Positions 1-8,533 of a stretch of 64,000 bases of DNA are shown one piece after another. The stretch is from Oscillospiraceae bacterium. GTDB lineage: Bacteria; Bacillota; Clostridia; Oscillospirales; Ruminococcaceae. Both the position numbers and the translations under genes were made by a program. The notes below the pieces were generated by a model, which worked only from the letters and a program-made list of their open reading frames with translations, made no database searches and was not told the origin of the DNA. Location: assembly GCA_030539275.1 (NCBI GenBank), contig JAUNSK010000012.1, positions 42,890 through 106,889 on the forward strand, in the 5' to 3' direction. Every line of letters begins with the position of its first letter. Within the stretch, counting starts at the first letter, position 1.

Positions 1-1
1 A

Positions 2-358
2 TGCGGATCGGAATTCTGGGACTGTGACGAAATAACCATAAAGGAATTTATGCCGTCAGATCCTCAGACACAGGTATATCAACCTAAGTGGGGGATAATA
101 GAAGATTTAGAAGAAGAGTACACAGATATGCCTAATGATACTGACGTTCAGAAAACAGATGTAGAATCAGTTCTGAGAGAGCATTTTCCGATGATAAACT
201 GGGATAAGCTGATAGAAGGCATTGTTCCTGAAGTTATTACACTTGGCGACGGTAATATAAGCTTTCAGTGTTCTGATAATCTGGGTGAAATCATTCTGTG
301 CAGTGCGTATGATGACCTGGACGAACATCTTGTATTTACGGACTGGCATAATTTTTAG
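2..358 (+). CDS. C-terminal part of an acidic hypothetical protein (5' end probably outside window)
   Basis: The frame is open from base 2 to the TAG ending at 358, so this may be the 3' end of a longer gene. An internal ATG at 50 has a usable AAAGGA five bases upstream, so a short 102-residue protein starting there is the alternative. The product is acidic, with a run of Asp/Glu early (DLEEEYTDMPND) and no membrane segment or signal. I recognise no family and assign no function. The gene is followed by about 100 bases of AT-rich sequence and then a strong inverted repeat (463-493). Confidence 0.5.
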   Translation, partial: CGSEFWDCDEITIKEFMPSDPQTQVYQPKWGIIEDLEEEYTDMPNDTDVQKTDVESVLREHFPMINWDKLIEGIVPEVITLGDGNISFQCSDNLGEIILCSAYDDLDEHLVFTDWHNF

Positions 359-462
359 GAGTATGTCATCCTGTAAGTATTCAACTGTTTTTTGATATAC
401 ATATTCTATTGAGGAAAATAAATTATTAAATACTGACTTAACTTTTTGCTAAACATAATTCA

Positions 463-493
463 GCCGTATCCGGTCATTACCACCGGATACGGC
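463..493. terminator. Bidirectional intrinsic terminator
   Basis: Perfect 12-bp inverted repeat GCCGTATCCGGT / ACCGGATACGGC with a 7-base loop, between a plus-strand gene ending at 358 and a minus-strand gene ending at 499. The same 12-base arm recurs in the terminator at 40522-40566. Confidence 0.75.
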
Positions 494-498
494 TTTCG

Positions 499-609
499 TT
501 ATATCATACTCATATTATCCTCAAGATGATTTACCTGCAGCAGACACATAGTGAAAATACCCACTGCAGCACCGAACATAGCACCTGAGAGAAAAACGAG
601 CCAGCCCAT
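499..609 (-). CDS. DUF3789-like small membrane protein (36 aa)
   Basis: On the minus strand an ATG at 609 opens a 36-codon frame: MGWLVFLSGAMFGAAVGIFT, then MCLLQVNHLEDNMSMI. The Trp/Leu start, Gly-rich membrane helix and Met-Cys-Leu-Leu-Gln end of the helix match the very small DUF3789 family of Firmicutes as I remember it. One membrane segment spans residues 2-24. Its ATG overlaps the TAA of the upstream micro-gene (TAATG), so the pair is translationally coupled. No function is known for the family. Confidence 0.55.
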   Translation of the reverse strand: MGWLVFLSGAMFGAAVGIFTMCLLQVNHLEDNMSMI

Positions 610-716
610 TACACTTCACCATATGTAAGCTTCTTCTTTCCAGGCGTACGGAAGACGACAGCATGTATAGCAGAGACAGCAGTAATGGATATGAAAATTA
701 TAAATATTTTCTTCAA
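609..716 (-). CDS. Small single-span membrane peptide (35 aa), coupled to DUF3789-like gene
   Basis: On the minus strand a TTG at 716 is preceded at good distance by GGAGGAG (rc of 723-730) and opens a 35-codon frame beginning (M)KKIFIIFISITAVSAIHAVV, a hydrophobic helix after a Lys pair, then a basic tail with a KKK motif. Its TAA overlaps the ATG of the next ORF. The strong Shine-Dalgarno, coupling and membrane composition support a real gene. The family is unknown. Too short for usual ORF callers. Confidence 0.45.
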   Translation of the reverse strand: MKKIFIIFISITAVSAIHAVVFRTPGKKKLTYGEV

Positions 717-1049
717 GAAATATCTCCTCCATATAAGATTATCTGTTATAAGTATCTGATTTATTAAACTAACTTCTGAAAGGCGGGGATTTTACCGGAT
801 CAGATGTACAGTATTTTACATTACTATTATATTAAGTAATAAAAAAATGGTGAATAAAAATCAGATCTGAAAAATATTAAATTGCAGTCGGCAAATTTTG
901 CTGATCATAAAAATGTCCTCCTATCGCTGTCTTCATCATATATCATTTTGCTGAGGCATAAACTGGTTAAGTGAAGAATTGCAGCTGATACTAACAGGTG
1001 TTTACTCCTGATGTAAGCTCTATGTCAGAGTCAGAAAGGAGAATGATAT
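717..1049. other. Intergenic region without a convincing gene
   Basis: AT-rich. It holds the ribosome binding site of the minus-strand pair at 723-730 and a minus-strand 15-codon frame (908-861) behind AGGAGG, too short to support. Promoters for both directions are expected here, but no clean -35/-10 pair stands out. Confidence 0.4.
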
Positions 1050-1313
1050 ATGCAGCAGTCATATCCGTTATCAGAAAAACAAAAGACAGCTTTAAGATTC
1101 AAGCCGAAAAAAACAAGCTGCATGCAGGTCAGAACTCTGGAAGACCTGAAAAACTGCACCGGGACACTGGTATTTATATGGCTCAAAAACAATAACGGAT
1201 TCTGGTTTTACATTCATGCAGTTACGGGAAACACATTGTACGGATATATGATGACACTGAATATGTGGCGGTATTCTTCTGTTTCCATACAGCATATCTG
1301 CAGCTTCTACTGA
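1050..1313 (+). CDS. Small hypothetical protein (87 aa)
   Basis: The ATG at 1050 has a good AAAGGAG upstream. The 87-residue product has a basic N-terminal half and an aromatic C-terminal half (FIWLKNNNGFWFYIHAV, then LYGYMMTLNMWRYSSVSI). The repeated Phe/Trp-Leu and Trp-Phe-Tyr pattern followed by a Tyr-Gly turn suggests a small beta-rich fold, and I recall similar small clostridial proteins without known function. It lies 109 bases before the csp operon in the same direction and could be its first gene, but no evidence ties it to germination. Confidence 0.5.
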   Translation: MQQSYPLSEKQKTALRFKPKKTSCMQVRTLEDLKNCTGTLVFIWLKNNNGFWFYIHAVTGNTLYGYMMTLNMWRYSSVSIQHICSFY

Positions 1314-1421
1314 TATTTCAAATCAGTTCTCTGACAAAAGTAAAATCCAGCAGAAAAAAATAATAAAAGAGTAGATTTTAATTATTTCCGGAACATTCAG
1401 CAAAACAGAAAGGGTGAGAAT

Positions 1422-3185
1422 ATGGGCAGTCAGTATAACTCTGGACGCGGATATCCGGATGCGCTTTTTGCTATGGCAGAGGGGTTTGAAAGTGAAACGG
1501 GAGATCAGTTTGAGAATGATGAACGTGTAGAAGTTATAGTAAAGTTTAACGGAGATATTGAATCTGCAGCGCGCGAACTTATGGCTGAGGCTGAAGTGTT
1601 GTTTAAGGAATACGCCATTATAACAATTGACCGTGAAAATATCAGTAAGCTGTATTCATATTCACAGATAGAGAGTCTGGAGCTGCCAAAAAATCTGTAC
1701 ATAGAAACCGACTTTAATCTGAATTCTACATGCATCCGGGCGGTTCAGGGTCAGAACTCCGGCGGACTTACAGGTGTAGGAGTAATTGTTGCGGTTATTG
1801 ATTATGGAATTGACTATACTCACAGGGATTTCAGAAATGAGGACGGTACCAGCCGGATCTTATTTTTATGGGATCAGACACAGACAGGAACTCCGCCGGC
1901 CGGCTTTGCCGCAGGGGCTGAATATACTAAAGCTGAGCTTGACAGGGCGCTTGAATCTGAAAATCCTTTTTCAGTAGTACCAAGCAGGGATACAAACGGT
2001 CATGGTACAGCTGTTGCGGGAATAGCGGCAGGAAACGGGAATGAAAGCAACGGTGAAAATGCCGGAGCTGCACCCCGGGCTGATATAATCTTTGTTAAAG
2101 TGGGCACAAGAGGATTCAGATCATTTACACGAAATACTGAACTGATGCGGGCGGTAAAGTACGTGATAGATAAAGCCAGACAGCTGAATAAGCCGGTGGC
2201 AATAAATATGAGTTTTGGAATGAATAACGGTTCACATACGGGTGATTCGCTGTTTGAAACATACCTGTCGGATGTCAGCACTGAATGGAAAACAGTAATA
2301 GTTGTACCTACAGGAAACGAAGGTGCAGCCGGCCATCATTATACTGCAAGGCTTGAAGCGAATAAAACACATGAAGCAGAATTTTTTACTGCAAGCGGGA
2401 TTTCGAGGTTTTATATTTCTATGTGGAAAAACTTTGTAGATATTTTATCCGTTGAAATAGTGTTTCCGGACGGATCTTCATCCGGTATTATCGGAATAGA
2501 AAATCAGATCAAAAATATCCGCTTTGGAAATATCATGCTTACAGTTATATACAGTCAGCCGAGTCATTATTCTGTCAGACAGGAGATCTATATAAATGTT
2601 CAGGCAAAGGGCGGCGAAATTTCAGCGGGATTATGGAAGGTTATAATAAGACCGTCACTGATTGCCGACGGCAGTATAGAAATGTGGCTGCCGACGGTAG
2701 AAGAGGTGACTGCCAATACGCAGTTTACAAATCCAACAAAATATCTGACTATGACTATTCCGTCTACTGCACAAAAAGTTATTACTGTTGCAGGATATAA
2801 TGACAGGCTCGGGAATATAGCAGAGTTTTCCGGAGCAGGAAGCGTGTGTACATCACTCCAGGTACCGGACATAGCTGCACCTGCAGTCAGTATTCTTACT
2901 GCGAAAAACGGCGGGGGGTATGATTCATATTCGGGTACCAGTATGGCGGCACCATTTGTAACAGGAGCAGCTGCGCTTATGATGCAGTGGGGTATTGTCA
3001 GGCGCAATGATCCGTTTCTATACGGCGAGCGGGTCAAGGCATTTTTACGGCTTGGTGCAAACAGAAAAGCTGCTTCATTATATCCTCAGCCGGATTTCGG
3101 ATACGGGACACTGTGTCTGAGCAATACCATAAGTTTTCTGGAACGTTATAAATGGGGAGGGAACAGTCAATGGCTTCAGACATAA
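1422..3185 (+). CDS. Subtilisin-like serine protease of the Csp type (S8 family)
   Basis: 587 residues. The subtilase triad is intact: Asp127 in VIDYGID, His194 in NGHGTAVAG, Ser507 in GTSMAAP, with the oxyanion Asn299 in PTGNEG. Residues 1-115 resemble the short Csp prodomain, and about 180 residues between Asn and Ser form the jelly-roll insert typical of clostridial Csp proteases. There is no signal peptide, as in Csp proteins packaged in spores. In Clostridium, Csp proteases cut pro-SleC during germination. Here the next two genes are a second Csp and a SleC homologue, which strongly supports that role. The start has a GGGTGAG ribosome binding site. Which Csp paralogue (A, B or C) it matches cannot be told from motifs alone. 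Confidence 0.85.
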   Translation: MGSQYNSGRGYPDALFAMAEGFESETGDQFENDERVEVIVKFNGDIESAARELMAEAEVLFKEYAIITIDRENISKLYSYSQIESLELPKNLYIETDFNLNSTCIRAVQGQNSGGLTGVGVIVAVIDYGIDYTHRDFRNEDGTSRILFLWDQTQTGTPPAGFAAGAEYTKAELDRALESENPFSVVPSRDTNGHGTAVAGIAAGNGNESNGENAGAAPRADIIFVKVGTRGFRSFTRNTELMRAVKYVIDKARQLNKPVAINMSFGMNNGSHTGDSLFETYLSDVSTEWKTVIVVPTGNEGAAGHHYTARLEANKTHEAEFFTASGISRFYISMWKNFVDILSVEIVFPDGSSSGIIGIENQIKNIRFGNIMLTVIYSQPSHYSVRQEIYINVQAKGGEISAGLWKVIIRPSLIADGSIEMWLPTVEEVTANTQFTNPTKYLTMTIPSTAQKVITVAGYNDRLGNIAEFSGAGSVCTSLQVPDIAAPAVSILTAKNGGGYDSYSGTSMAAPFVTGAAALMMQWGIVRRNDPFLYGERVKAFLRLGANRKAASLYPQPDFGYGTLCLSNTISFLERYKWGGNSQWLQT

Positions 3186-4906
3186 CAGAAGAAGACAGCC
3201 TGCCGTTGTCAGAGTTTGTAAAACTACCTACAACAGTAGATTTTCAGGCATTCAATACTGACCGTTTTAAGAAATTTGCAAAGGCACGACCGTATATTCA
3301 TCTGGGGACTGAGTTTGATAATCAGTACATTGTAGGGTATACAAATAAGGCTTATATTCCTCAGCTTCTCAGCGATATGGGGAGTGATTTCCTGTACATT
3401 CTGCCAAGGATCATGTCACCTACTGACAGTAAGAGCAATGATGTTACAGGAGCGACTCAGGTACTCAACCAGCCATTTCTGAATCTTTCAGGCAGAGGGG
3501 TTATTATAGGCATAGTAGATACGGGTATAGACTACCAAAATGATGCTTTCAAGTTTGAGAACGGGAAAACAAAAATATTAAGTATCTGGGATCAGACAAT
3601 TGATGGTGAAAGACCGGATAACCTTTACTTCGGTTCGACTTATGACAATGAAAAAATAGATAATGCCCTGAGTTCTGAGCAGCCTCTGAGCATTGTTCCC
3701 AGTGTTGATGAGGATGGACATGGAACCTTTCTTGCATCGGTTGCAGCAAGCAATGAAACAGGTGAATACATAGGTACAGCACCAAAGGCATATCTTATGG
3801 TCGTTAAACTTCGTCGGGCAAGACAATTTTTAATAGACCGATATCTTGTTACTGAGGATAATCCTAATTTATTTGAATCTTCAGATTATATGCTTGGAAT
3901 GAAGTATATAATTGATGAATCTGACAGGCTCAATATGCCTCTCGTTATGTGCATCGGAATGGGAACTAACGGCGGCGCTCATGACGGAAGCAGTCTTATA
4001 GAAGAATATATAAGTTTTGTTTCCCAGCGCATAGGATTTGCTTTTGTTACTGCAGTAGGAAATGAAGCAAATGCCAAGCACCATACTGAAGGCAAGATAC
4101 CGGCGACTAAAGGAGTTGACCGTATCAGCATTAAGGTCGGCGAGCAGGATACTTCCTTTACTGTTATTATTTTCGGACCTGGTTATGATAAAATTTCTAT
4201 CGGAGTTGTATCTCCGACAGGAGAGGTCGTTTCGAGAGTATCGTTTCAGTCAGGAATTGAGTATAATAAACAATTAATTCTTGAAAGAACAAATATAACG
4301 ATCAGGTATTTCAGAGACAATAACAACAACGTTATAGTTGCTTTTAAAAATGCTACACAGGGCATCTGGGATATTATCATGTATGGTGATCTTATCATAG
4401 ACGGAGGATACTGGGCGTGGCTTCCGATTACCGGGCAGGTAAGTCCTTCAGTCGAATTTCTCAGACCAACACCTGAATTTACTACAGTTATCCCATCAAC
4501 TGCTCTGAGAGCCATTAAGTGCGGAGCGTATAACAGCAACGATCAGAGCCTGCTTGTATCATCGTCGTGGGGACCAACCAGACTATTCAGAGTTGCACCG
4601 GATTTTGTTGCTCCGGGTGTTGACGTGAGAGGTATTTATCCGACGGGATATGGAACCATGACAGGAACCAGCGTGTCTGCTGCTGTTACTTCGGGCCTGA
4701 CAGCCCTGCTTCTTGAATGGGGCATAGTAAACGGCAACAAGTCTTCTATGGACTCAGATCTGATTCGGAGTTTTCTTATCAGCGGATGTGTCCGTGAGAT
4801 CAATCTGACTTATCCGAATGACAAATGGGGATTTGGAAAAGTAAATCTTTACAGAACCTTTGATGTGATCAAAGAATCATCACCTAATTTTGAAAAAAAT
4901 TTCTAG
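3170..4906 (+). CDS. Second Csp-type subtilisin-like serine protease
   Basis: 578 residues from the ATG at 3170, chosen because GGGGAGG lies eight bases upstream; the ATG at 3152 would place the binding site inside the gene. Triad: Asp117 in IVDTGID, His184 in EDGHGTFLA, Ser501 in GTSVSAA. It overlaps the first protease by 16 bases. The architecture is the same as its neighbour: short N-terminal prodomain-like part, catalytic core split by a long insert, no signal peptide. In C. difficile one of the paired Csp proteins is a dead pseudoprotease used as germinant sensor; here neither has lost a catalytic residue, so the division of labour must differ or cannot be read from the triad. Confidence 0.85.
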   Translation: MASDITEEDSLPLSEFVKLPTTVDFQAFNTDRFKKFAKARPYIHLGTEFDNQYIVGYTNKAYIPQLLSDMGSDFLYILPRIMSPTDSKSNDVTGATQVLNQPFLNLSGRGVIIGIVDTGIDYQNDAFKFENGKTKILSIWDQTIDGERPDNLYFGSTYDNEKIDNALSSEQPLSIVPSVDEDGHGTFLASVAASNETGEYIGTAPKAYLMVVKLRRARQFLIDRYLVTEDNPNLFESSDYMLGMKYIIDESDRLNMPLVMCIGMGTNGGAHDGSSLIEEYISFVSQRIGFAFVTAVGNEANAKHHTEGKIPATKGVDRISIKVGEQDTSFTVIIFGPGYDKISIGVVSPTGEVVSRVSFQSGIEYNKQLILERTNITIRYFRDNNNNVIVAFKNATQGIWDIIMYGDLIIDGGYWAWLPITGQVSPSVEFLRPTPEFTTVIPSTALRAIKCGAYNSNDQSLLVSSSWGPTRLFRVAPDFVAPGVDVRGIYPTGYGTMTGTSVSAAVTSGLTALLLEWGIVNGNKSSMDSDLIRSFLISGCVREINLTYPNDKWGFGKVNLYRTFDVIKESSPNFEKNF

Positions 4907-4923
4907 GAGGGTATCAGTATATT

Positions 4924-6162
4924 ATGAATGGAAATAATACAGCACCTGTTATAAATACTCAGGGTGGATCCGGAAAACTTCAGATAAATGTGTATATCGG
5001 AAATATCGGAAGGCCTGCGTCAGGCGCACTTGTACGTGTTATTGATCCGGATAACAACAGGGTTCTTGAAGAGCAGAGGACTGATACTCAGGGGCAGATA
5101 AAGGCTATTACACTTGCTGCTCCGCCGGTTGAGAACTCAATGAGGCCTGATCTGCAAAGGCCTTTTAATCAGTACAATATCCAGGTAACTTTTCCTGACT
5201 TTCAGCAGGCAGATATAAATAATGTTCAGCTGTTTCCTGACAGCACTTCACAGCAGAATGTATTTCTTACGCCTCAGTTTAAGCAGATCATAATACCATA
5301 TCCGGTTCTCTGGGGAACATATGAAGCAAAAATTCCGGAGACAGAGATAAAGACGCTTCCGTTTCCTACAGGTCAGGTCGTACTTCCTGAACCTGTTGTC
5401 CCGGACCTTATAGTCGTTCATGACGGCAGACCTGAAGATACAAGCGCCAGAAACTATACAGTAGGATTTGCTGACTATATTAAAAATGTTGCAAGCAGTG
5501 AAATATACTCGACATGGCCGACAGAGGCAATAAAGGCTAATGTCCTTGTAATATTGTCATTTACCCTCAACCGTGTTTATACAGAATGGTACAGGGGAAA
5601 AGGATATGATTTTACAGTAACAAACTCTACTGCGTTTGATCAGGCGTTTACATATGGACGAAATATATTCAAAGAAATTTCTGACGTAGTTGATGAGATA
5701 TTCACTACCTATATTTCAAAATCTGATATAATCCAGCCTCTGTTTACCCAGTACAGTGACGGAAGAAGAATTGTCAGAAACGGATGGCTAAGTCAGTGGG
5801 GTTCAAAGGAGCTTGCCGATCAGGGTCTTAATGCACTGCAGATCCTGAAAAATTATTACGGTTCAGAGATCGTTCTTAAGCAGGCAAAGAAAGTTGAGGG
5901 AATTCCGTTGTCATTTACAAAGGTTCTGGAAGTAGGATCTACAGGTGATGCTGTACGTACGATCCAGAATCAGCTTAATACCATTTCAAAAAACTATCCG
6001 CTCATACAAAAAGTAGTAGTGGACGGAAATTACGGTGAGGACACAGCAGATGCCATTAAGGTATTTCAGGAAGTATTTGATCTGCCTGTGACAGGTAAAG
6101 TAAACTTTCCGACATGGTACAGTATATCTGATGTGTTTGTTGCAATCAGCAAACTTTCCTGA
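4924..6162 (+). CDS. sleC: SleC-like spore cortex-lytic enzyme (SpoIID-like lytic domain plus peptidoglycan-binding domain)
   Basis: 412 residues. Residues 20-117 form a carboxypeptidase-regulatory-like beta domain (SGALVRVIDPDNNRVLEE, NNVQLFPDS) as in the SleC propeptide. Residues about 160-330 carry the SpoIID-like lytic domain with NVASSEIYSTWPTEAIKAN, where Glu193 aligns with the catalytic Glu of SpoIID (SEMP...WP), followed by FTLNRVYTEWYR, the conserved YDFTVTNST block and QWGSKELADQG. Residues 336-405 are a PG_binding_1 domain (VGSTGDAVRTIQNQLN, VDGNYGEDT). This matches SleC, the cortex hydrolase activated by Csp proteases, and gene order csp-csp-sleC is the same as in C. difficile. 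Translation starts 17 bases after the second protease. A Cys often seen in the YCDG motif is Ser here. Confidence 0.82.
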   Translation: MNGNNTAPVINTQGGSGKLQINVYIGNIGRPASGALVRVIDPDNNRVLEEQRTDTQGQIKAITLAAPPVENSMRPDLQRPFNQYNIQVTFPDFQQADINNVQLFPDSTSQQNVFLTPQFKQIIIPYPVLWGTYEAKIPETEIKTLPFPTGQVVLPEPVVPDLIVVHDGRPEDTSARNYTVGFADYIKNVASSEIYSTWPTEAIKANVLVILSFTLNRVYTEWYRGKGYDFTVTNSTAFDQAFTYGRNIFKEISDVVDEIFTTYISKSDIIQPLFTQYSDGRRIVRNGWLSQWGSKELADQGLNALQILKNYYGSEIVLKQAKKVEGIPLSFTKVLEVGSTGDAVRTIQNQLNTISKNYPLIQKVVVDGNYGEDTADAIKVFQEVFDLPVTGKVNFPTWYSISDVFVAISKLS

Positions 6163-6173
6163 GTGATGATAAA

Positions 6174-6209
6174 AAACAGTCTCCTTGTTTTAAGGCGGGG
6201 AGGCTGTTT
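6174..6209 (+). terminator. Terminator of the csp-sleC operon
   Basis: Stem AAACAGTCTCC / GGAGGCTGTTT (one G-T pair) 12 bases after the sleC stop; the downstream T-run is interrupted (gtgctttctt). Confidence 0.6.
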
Positions 6210-6428
6210 GTGCTTTCTTGACTTATTACTGCCAGGATGATAAACTAATGAAGTAAACTCTCATTATATATGAGTATAATAATTCTCTGAAAAATATAGA
6301 AAACTGGTTCAGTCATAAGCCTGATATCTGAGTTGATCAGCTGAGAGCAGGAAAATGAAGATATCATTACTATAAAAATCTGTTTAAAGGAAATATAATA
6401 TAATAATAAATTGAAAGAGAAATAAATT

Positions 6429-7184
6429 ATGAAAGACGATATTACAAAAAGAAGGTTTGAAGACCTGGTCGATAAATCATACAAATATAATAAATTTACA
6501 TTTACATCATTTCTGACAGAAGCTGAGCTGTCAGAATTTTTCGAAATGCGTTTGCCGGTTTCATCTGCTGACTATAAAATTTCCGGAGGCAGGGAGGGTG
6601 CGGACAGGGTAATGATCCGGTTTGGAAACCCGGAAGAACTGGGATATGAAGAGGAGTTTCCGATATGCTGTATTAAAGTAGAGCCTTTGCAGAAGAAATT
6701 CGCAGATAATCTGACTCACAGGGATTTCCTCGGAGCACTTATGAATCTTGGAATCAACAGAAGTGAACTTGGAGATATTCTGGTTGATGATAAAGCCGCT
6801 TTTATTCTCTGTACAGAAAATATGGCAGATTTTCTGTGCAGTGAAATAACACGTGTCAGGCATACCACTGTGAATGCTGTAAGGGTAAGCGAAATACCGG
6901 AAAATCTGGGAGAGAAGGTGTCAGAGGAAGAGGTACAGGTCTCAAGTGAGCGAATTGACGGTGTTATTTCTAAAATATATCGGATTTCAAGAGGAAACTG
7001 TGTTGAATTGTTCAGAACAAAAAAAGTATTTGTAAATTCTAAATGTACAGAAAACAACAGCTATATGCTCAAAGAAGGTGATAGGGTCTCAGTAAGGGGA
7101 TTCGGAAAATTCCGTTTCCTGACCATAGGCGGCTTCACGAGAAAAGGCAATAAAATCGTGAAATTTGAGAGATTTATCAGTTAG
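6429..7184 (+). CDS. ylmH: YlmH-family S4-domain RNA-binding protein
   Basis: 251 residues. Residues 1-165 match the YlmH N-terminal region, a ribosomal-L30e/L7Ae-like platform: RFEDLVDKSY, FTSFLTEAE, CCIKVEPL, THRDFLGALMNLGINRSELG, ILVDDKAA. Residues about 178-245 are an S4 RNA-binding domain with SRGNCVELFRTKKVFVNSK and GDRVSVRGFGKF. Bacillus YlmH works in ribosome-associated quality control and is usually encoded in the sepF-ylmG-ylmH-divIVA division cluster; here it stands alone behind the sleC terminator. The ATG follows a GAAAGAGA-type site. Assignment to the family is firm; the precise role here is inferred. Confidence 0.85.
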   Translation: MKDDITKRRFEDLVDKSYKYNKFTFTSFLTEAELSEFFEMRLPVSSADYKISGGREGADRVMIRFGNPEELGYEEEFPICCIKVEPLQKKFADNLTHRDFLGALMNLGINRSELGDILVDDKAAFILCTENMADFLCSEITRVRHTTVNAVRVSEIPENLGEKVSEEEVQVSSERIDGVISKIYRISRGNCVELFRTKKVFVNSKCTENNSYMLKEGDRVSVRGFGKFRFLTIGGFTRKGNKIVKFERFIS

Positions 7185-7222
7185 GCTGATTATACCTTAC
7201 TGATGCTGTCTCTGTATAGCTA

Positions 7223-8401
7223 TCAGCTATGTCTTAGAAACCTTTTATAAGTCAGATCGATCATAAATGCGCCGAATGGTGCAGTGATAATTATTGACAG
7301 CACAGCGACGGACAGAATCACAGGACCGCAGTCAAGACCCATAGCAAGAGGTATTGCACCGATCGCAGCCTGAACAGTAGCTTTCGGAGTATATGCAAGC
7401 ATACAGAAAAGGCGTTCTTTCTTATTGAGCTTTGTTCTTATAAGTGATACAAATACACCAAGCATTCTGAATATAAGTGCTGCCGCAACAAGTAAAACTG
7501 CTGATAGTCCGTATTCAGTAATGCTCCTTATCTGCACAGCTGCACCTACGAGGACAAACAGTACTATTTCAGCTGCGACCCAGACTTTAGTGTACTTTTC
7601 AGACAGCCTTTTTGCCAGAACAGGATATTTAGTTAAGAGCGTCATTCCTATTGTCATAATTGCAATCAGACCAGAAACACGAACGAAATCTGCTGACAGA
7701 TCCTGCAGTGCAAGGATAAGAAATGAAAGGCTCATGATAATGATCAGTTTTGCACTGTCACGAATATGCACTTTCCTGAAAAAAATATTTAGAATAAGTC
7801 CTGCAGCTATACCAAGACCAATACCCAGCAATATAGATGCAGGTATCTGGATAAAATCTGTAACTGTTGCATCACCGCCTGATACAATAGCAGAAAATGA
7901 TGTAAACAGCACTATAACATATACATCATCGGCAGATGCACCTGCAAGAATGATCTGGGGGATCTGCTTGTCAGTTCCATAACCCTCATTAAGTAACTTA
8001 AGCATTCGTGGTACAACGACTGCCGGAGACACAGCGGCAATTACCGCACCTGTCAGTGCAGCCTCCATATATGAGATACCAAACAGGACAGGCGCTAAAA
8101 TGACTGTACCGATGATTTCGAAGCTCGCCGGAACAAAGCACATCAGAAGTGCAGACCTTCCGGCTTTCTTTAGGTCATTTATATCCAGTGAAAGTCCGGC
8201 TCTTGTGAGAATAACAACGAGTGCGATCTGTCTTAACTGTGCTGAAATATCTAGAACAGCAGGATCAATCAGATCAAGCATACACGGTCCCAGCATGATT
8301 CCGGTAAGGATCATGCCTAACAGTGACGGCAGACGCAGCTGCTTAAAAACCCATCCCAGAAACATACCGGTCAGAAAGATAAGTGCAATACTTGTAAGCA
8401 T
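7223..8401 (-). CDS. Cation:proton antiporter (CPA family, NhaP/KefB-like)
   Basis: 392 residues, almost wholly hydrophobic with about 12 membrane helices. Motifs of the Na_H_Exchanger fold include the early LGMILTGIMLGP, LTRAGLSLD in helix 3, and GAVIAAVSPAVVVPRML followed by ASADD, the crossed-helix ion site region. It should exchange Na+ or K+ for H+ across the membrane. There is no C-terminal NAD-binding (TrkA-N) domain, unlike full KefB proteins. The start has AGGAGGTA eight bases upstream. The transcript has its own promoter (8534-8563) and a leader that ends in an intrinsic terminator before the gene (8437-8526), so expression is probably set by attenuation. Confidence 0.85.
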   Translation of the reverse strand: MLTSIALIFLTGMFLGWVFKQLRLPSLLGMILTGIMLGPCMLDLIDPAVLDISAQLRQIALVVILTRAGLSLDINDLKKAGRSALLMCFVPASFEIIGTVILAPVLFGISYMEAALTGAVIAAVSPAVVVPRMLKLLNEGYGTDKQIPQIILAGASADDVYVIVLFTSFSAIVSGGDATVTDFIQIPASILLGIGLGIAAGLILNIFFRKVHIRDSAKLIIIMSLSFLILALQDLSADFVRVSGLIAIMTIGMTLLTKYPVLAKRLSEKYTKVWVAAEIVLFVLVGAAVQIRSITEYGLSAVLLVAAALIFRMLGVFVSLIRTKLNKKERLFCMLAYTPKATVQAAIGAIPLAMGLDCGPVILSVAVLSIIITAPFGAFMIDLTYKRFLRHS

Positions 8402-8436
8402 AAAAAATACCTCCTGTATTTATATTTATTGAACGC

Positions 8437-8526
8437 AAAAAAAGCTGACAGCTTCTGCGTAAACTGCAGAAGTCATCAGCTTGGATAAGCGGTTCAGGTT
8501 TCCCTTGGGAGTACTTCATTCCCTTT
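8437..8526 (-). promoter_or_regulatory. Structured leader with transcription attenuator (candidate riboswitch) of the antiporter gene
   Basis: Read on the minus strand: just after the predicted start of transcription comes a GGGA...TCCC hairpin (8507-8523), then a conserved-looking stretch AAGGGAAACCTGAACCGC, then a long hairpin with outer arms AAGCTGA / TCAGCTT (8442-8482) and inner arms CTTCTGC / GCAGAAG followed directly by seven T. That last element is an intrinsic terminator 36 bases upstream of the antiporter ATG. A compact fold plus terminator before an ion antiporter is the usual layout of a metal-ion riboswitch. A Na+- or Li+-type class is possible; the ligand is a guess. It does not match the c-di-AMP, fluoride or Mn2+ consensus I remember. 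Confidence 0.6.
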
Positions 8527-8533
8527 TCTACTT

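Noticed and set aside
861-908. 15-codon minus-strand frame behind AGGAGG
   Set aside because: Too short to support from sequence alone, although the binding site is strong; a leader peptide remains possible.
998-1195. 65-codon frame overlapping the small gene at 1050
   Set aside because: No ribosome binding site at 998; the 1050 frame has AAAGGAG and a more plausible product.
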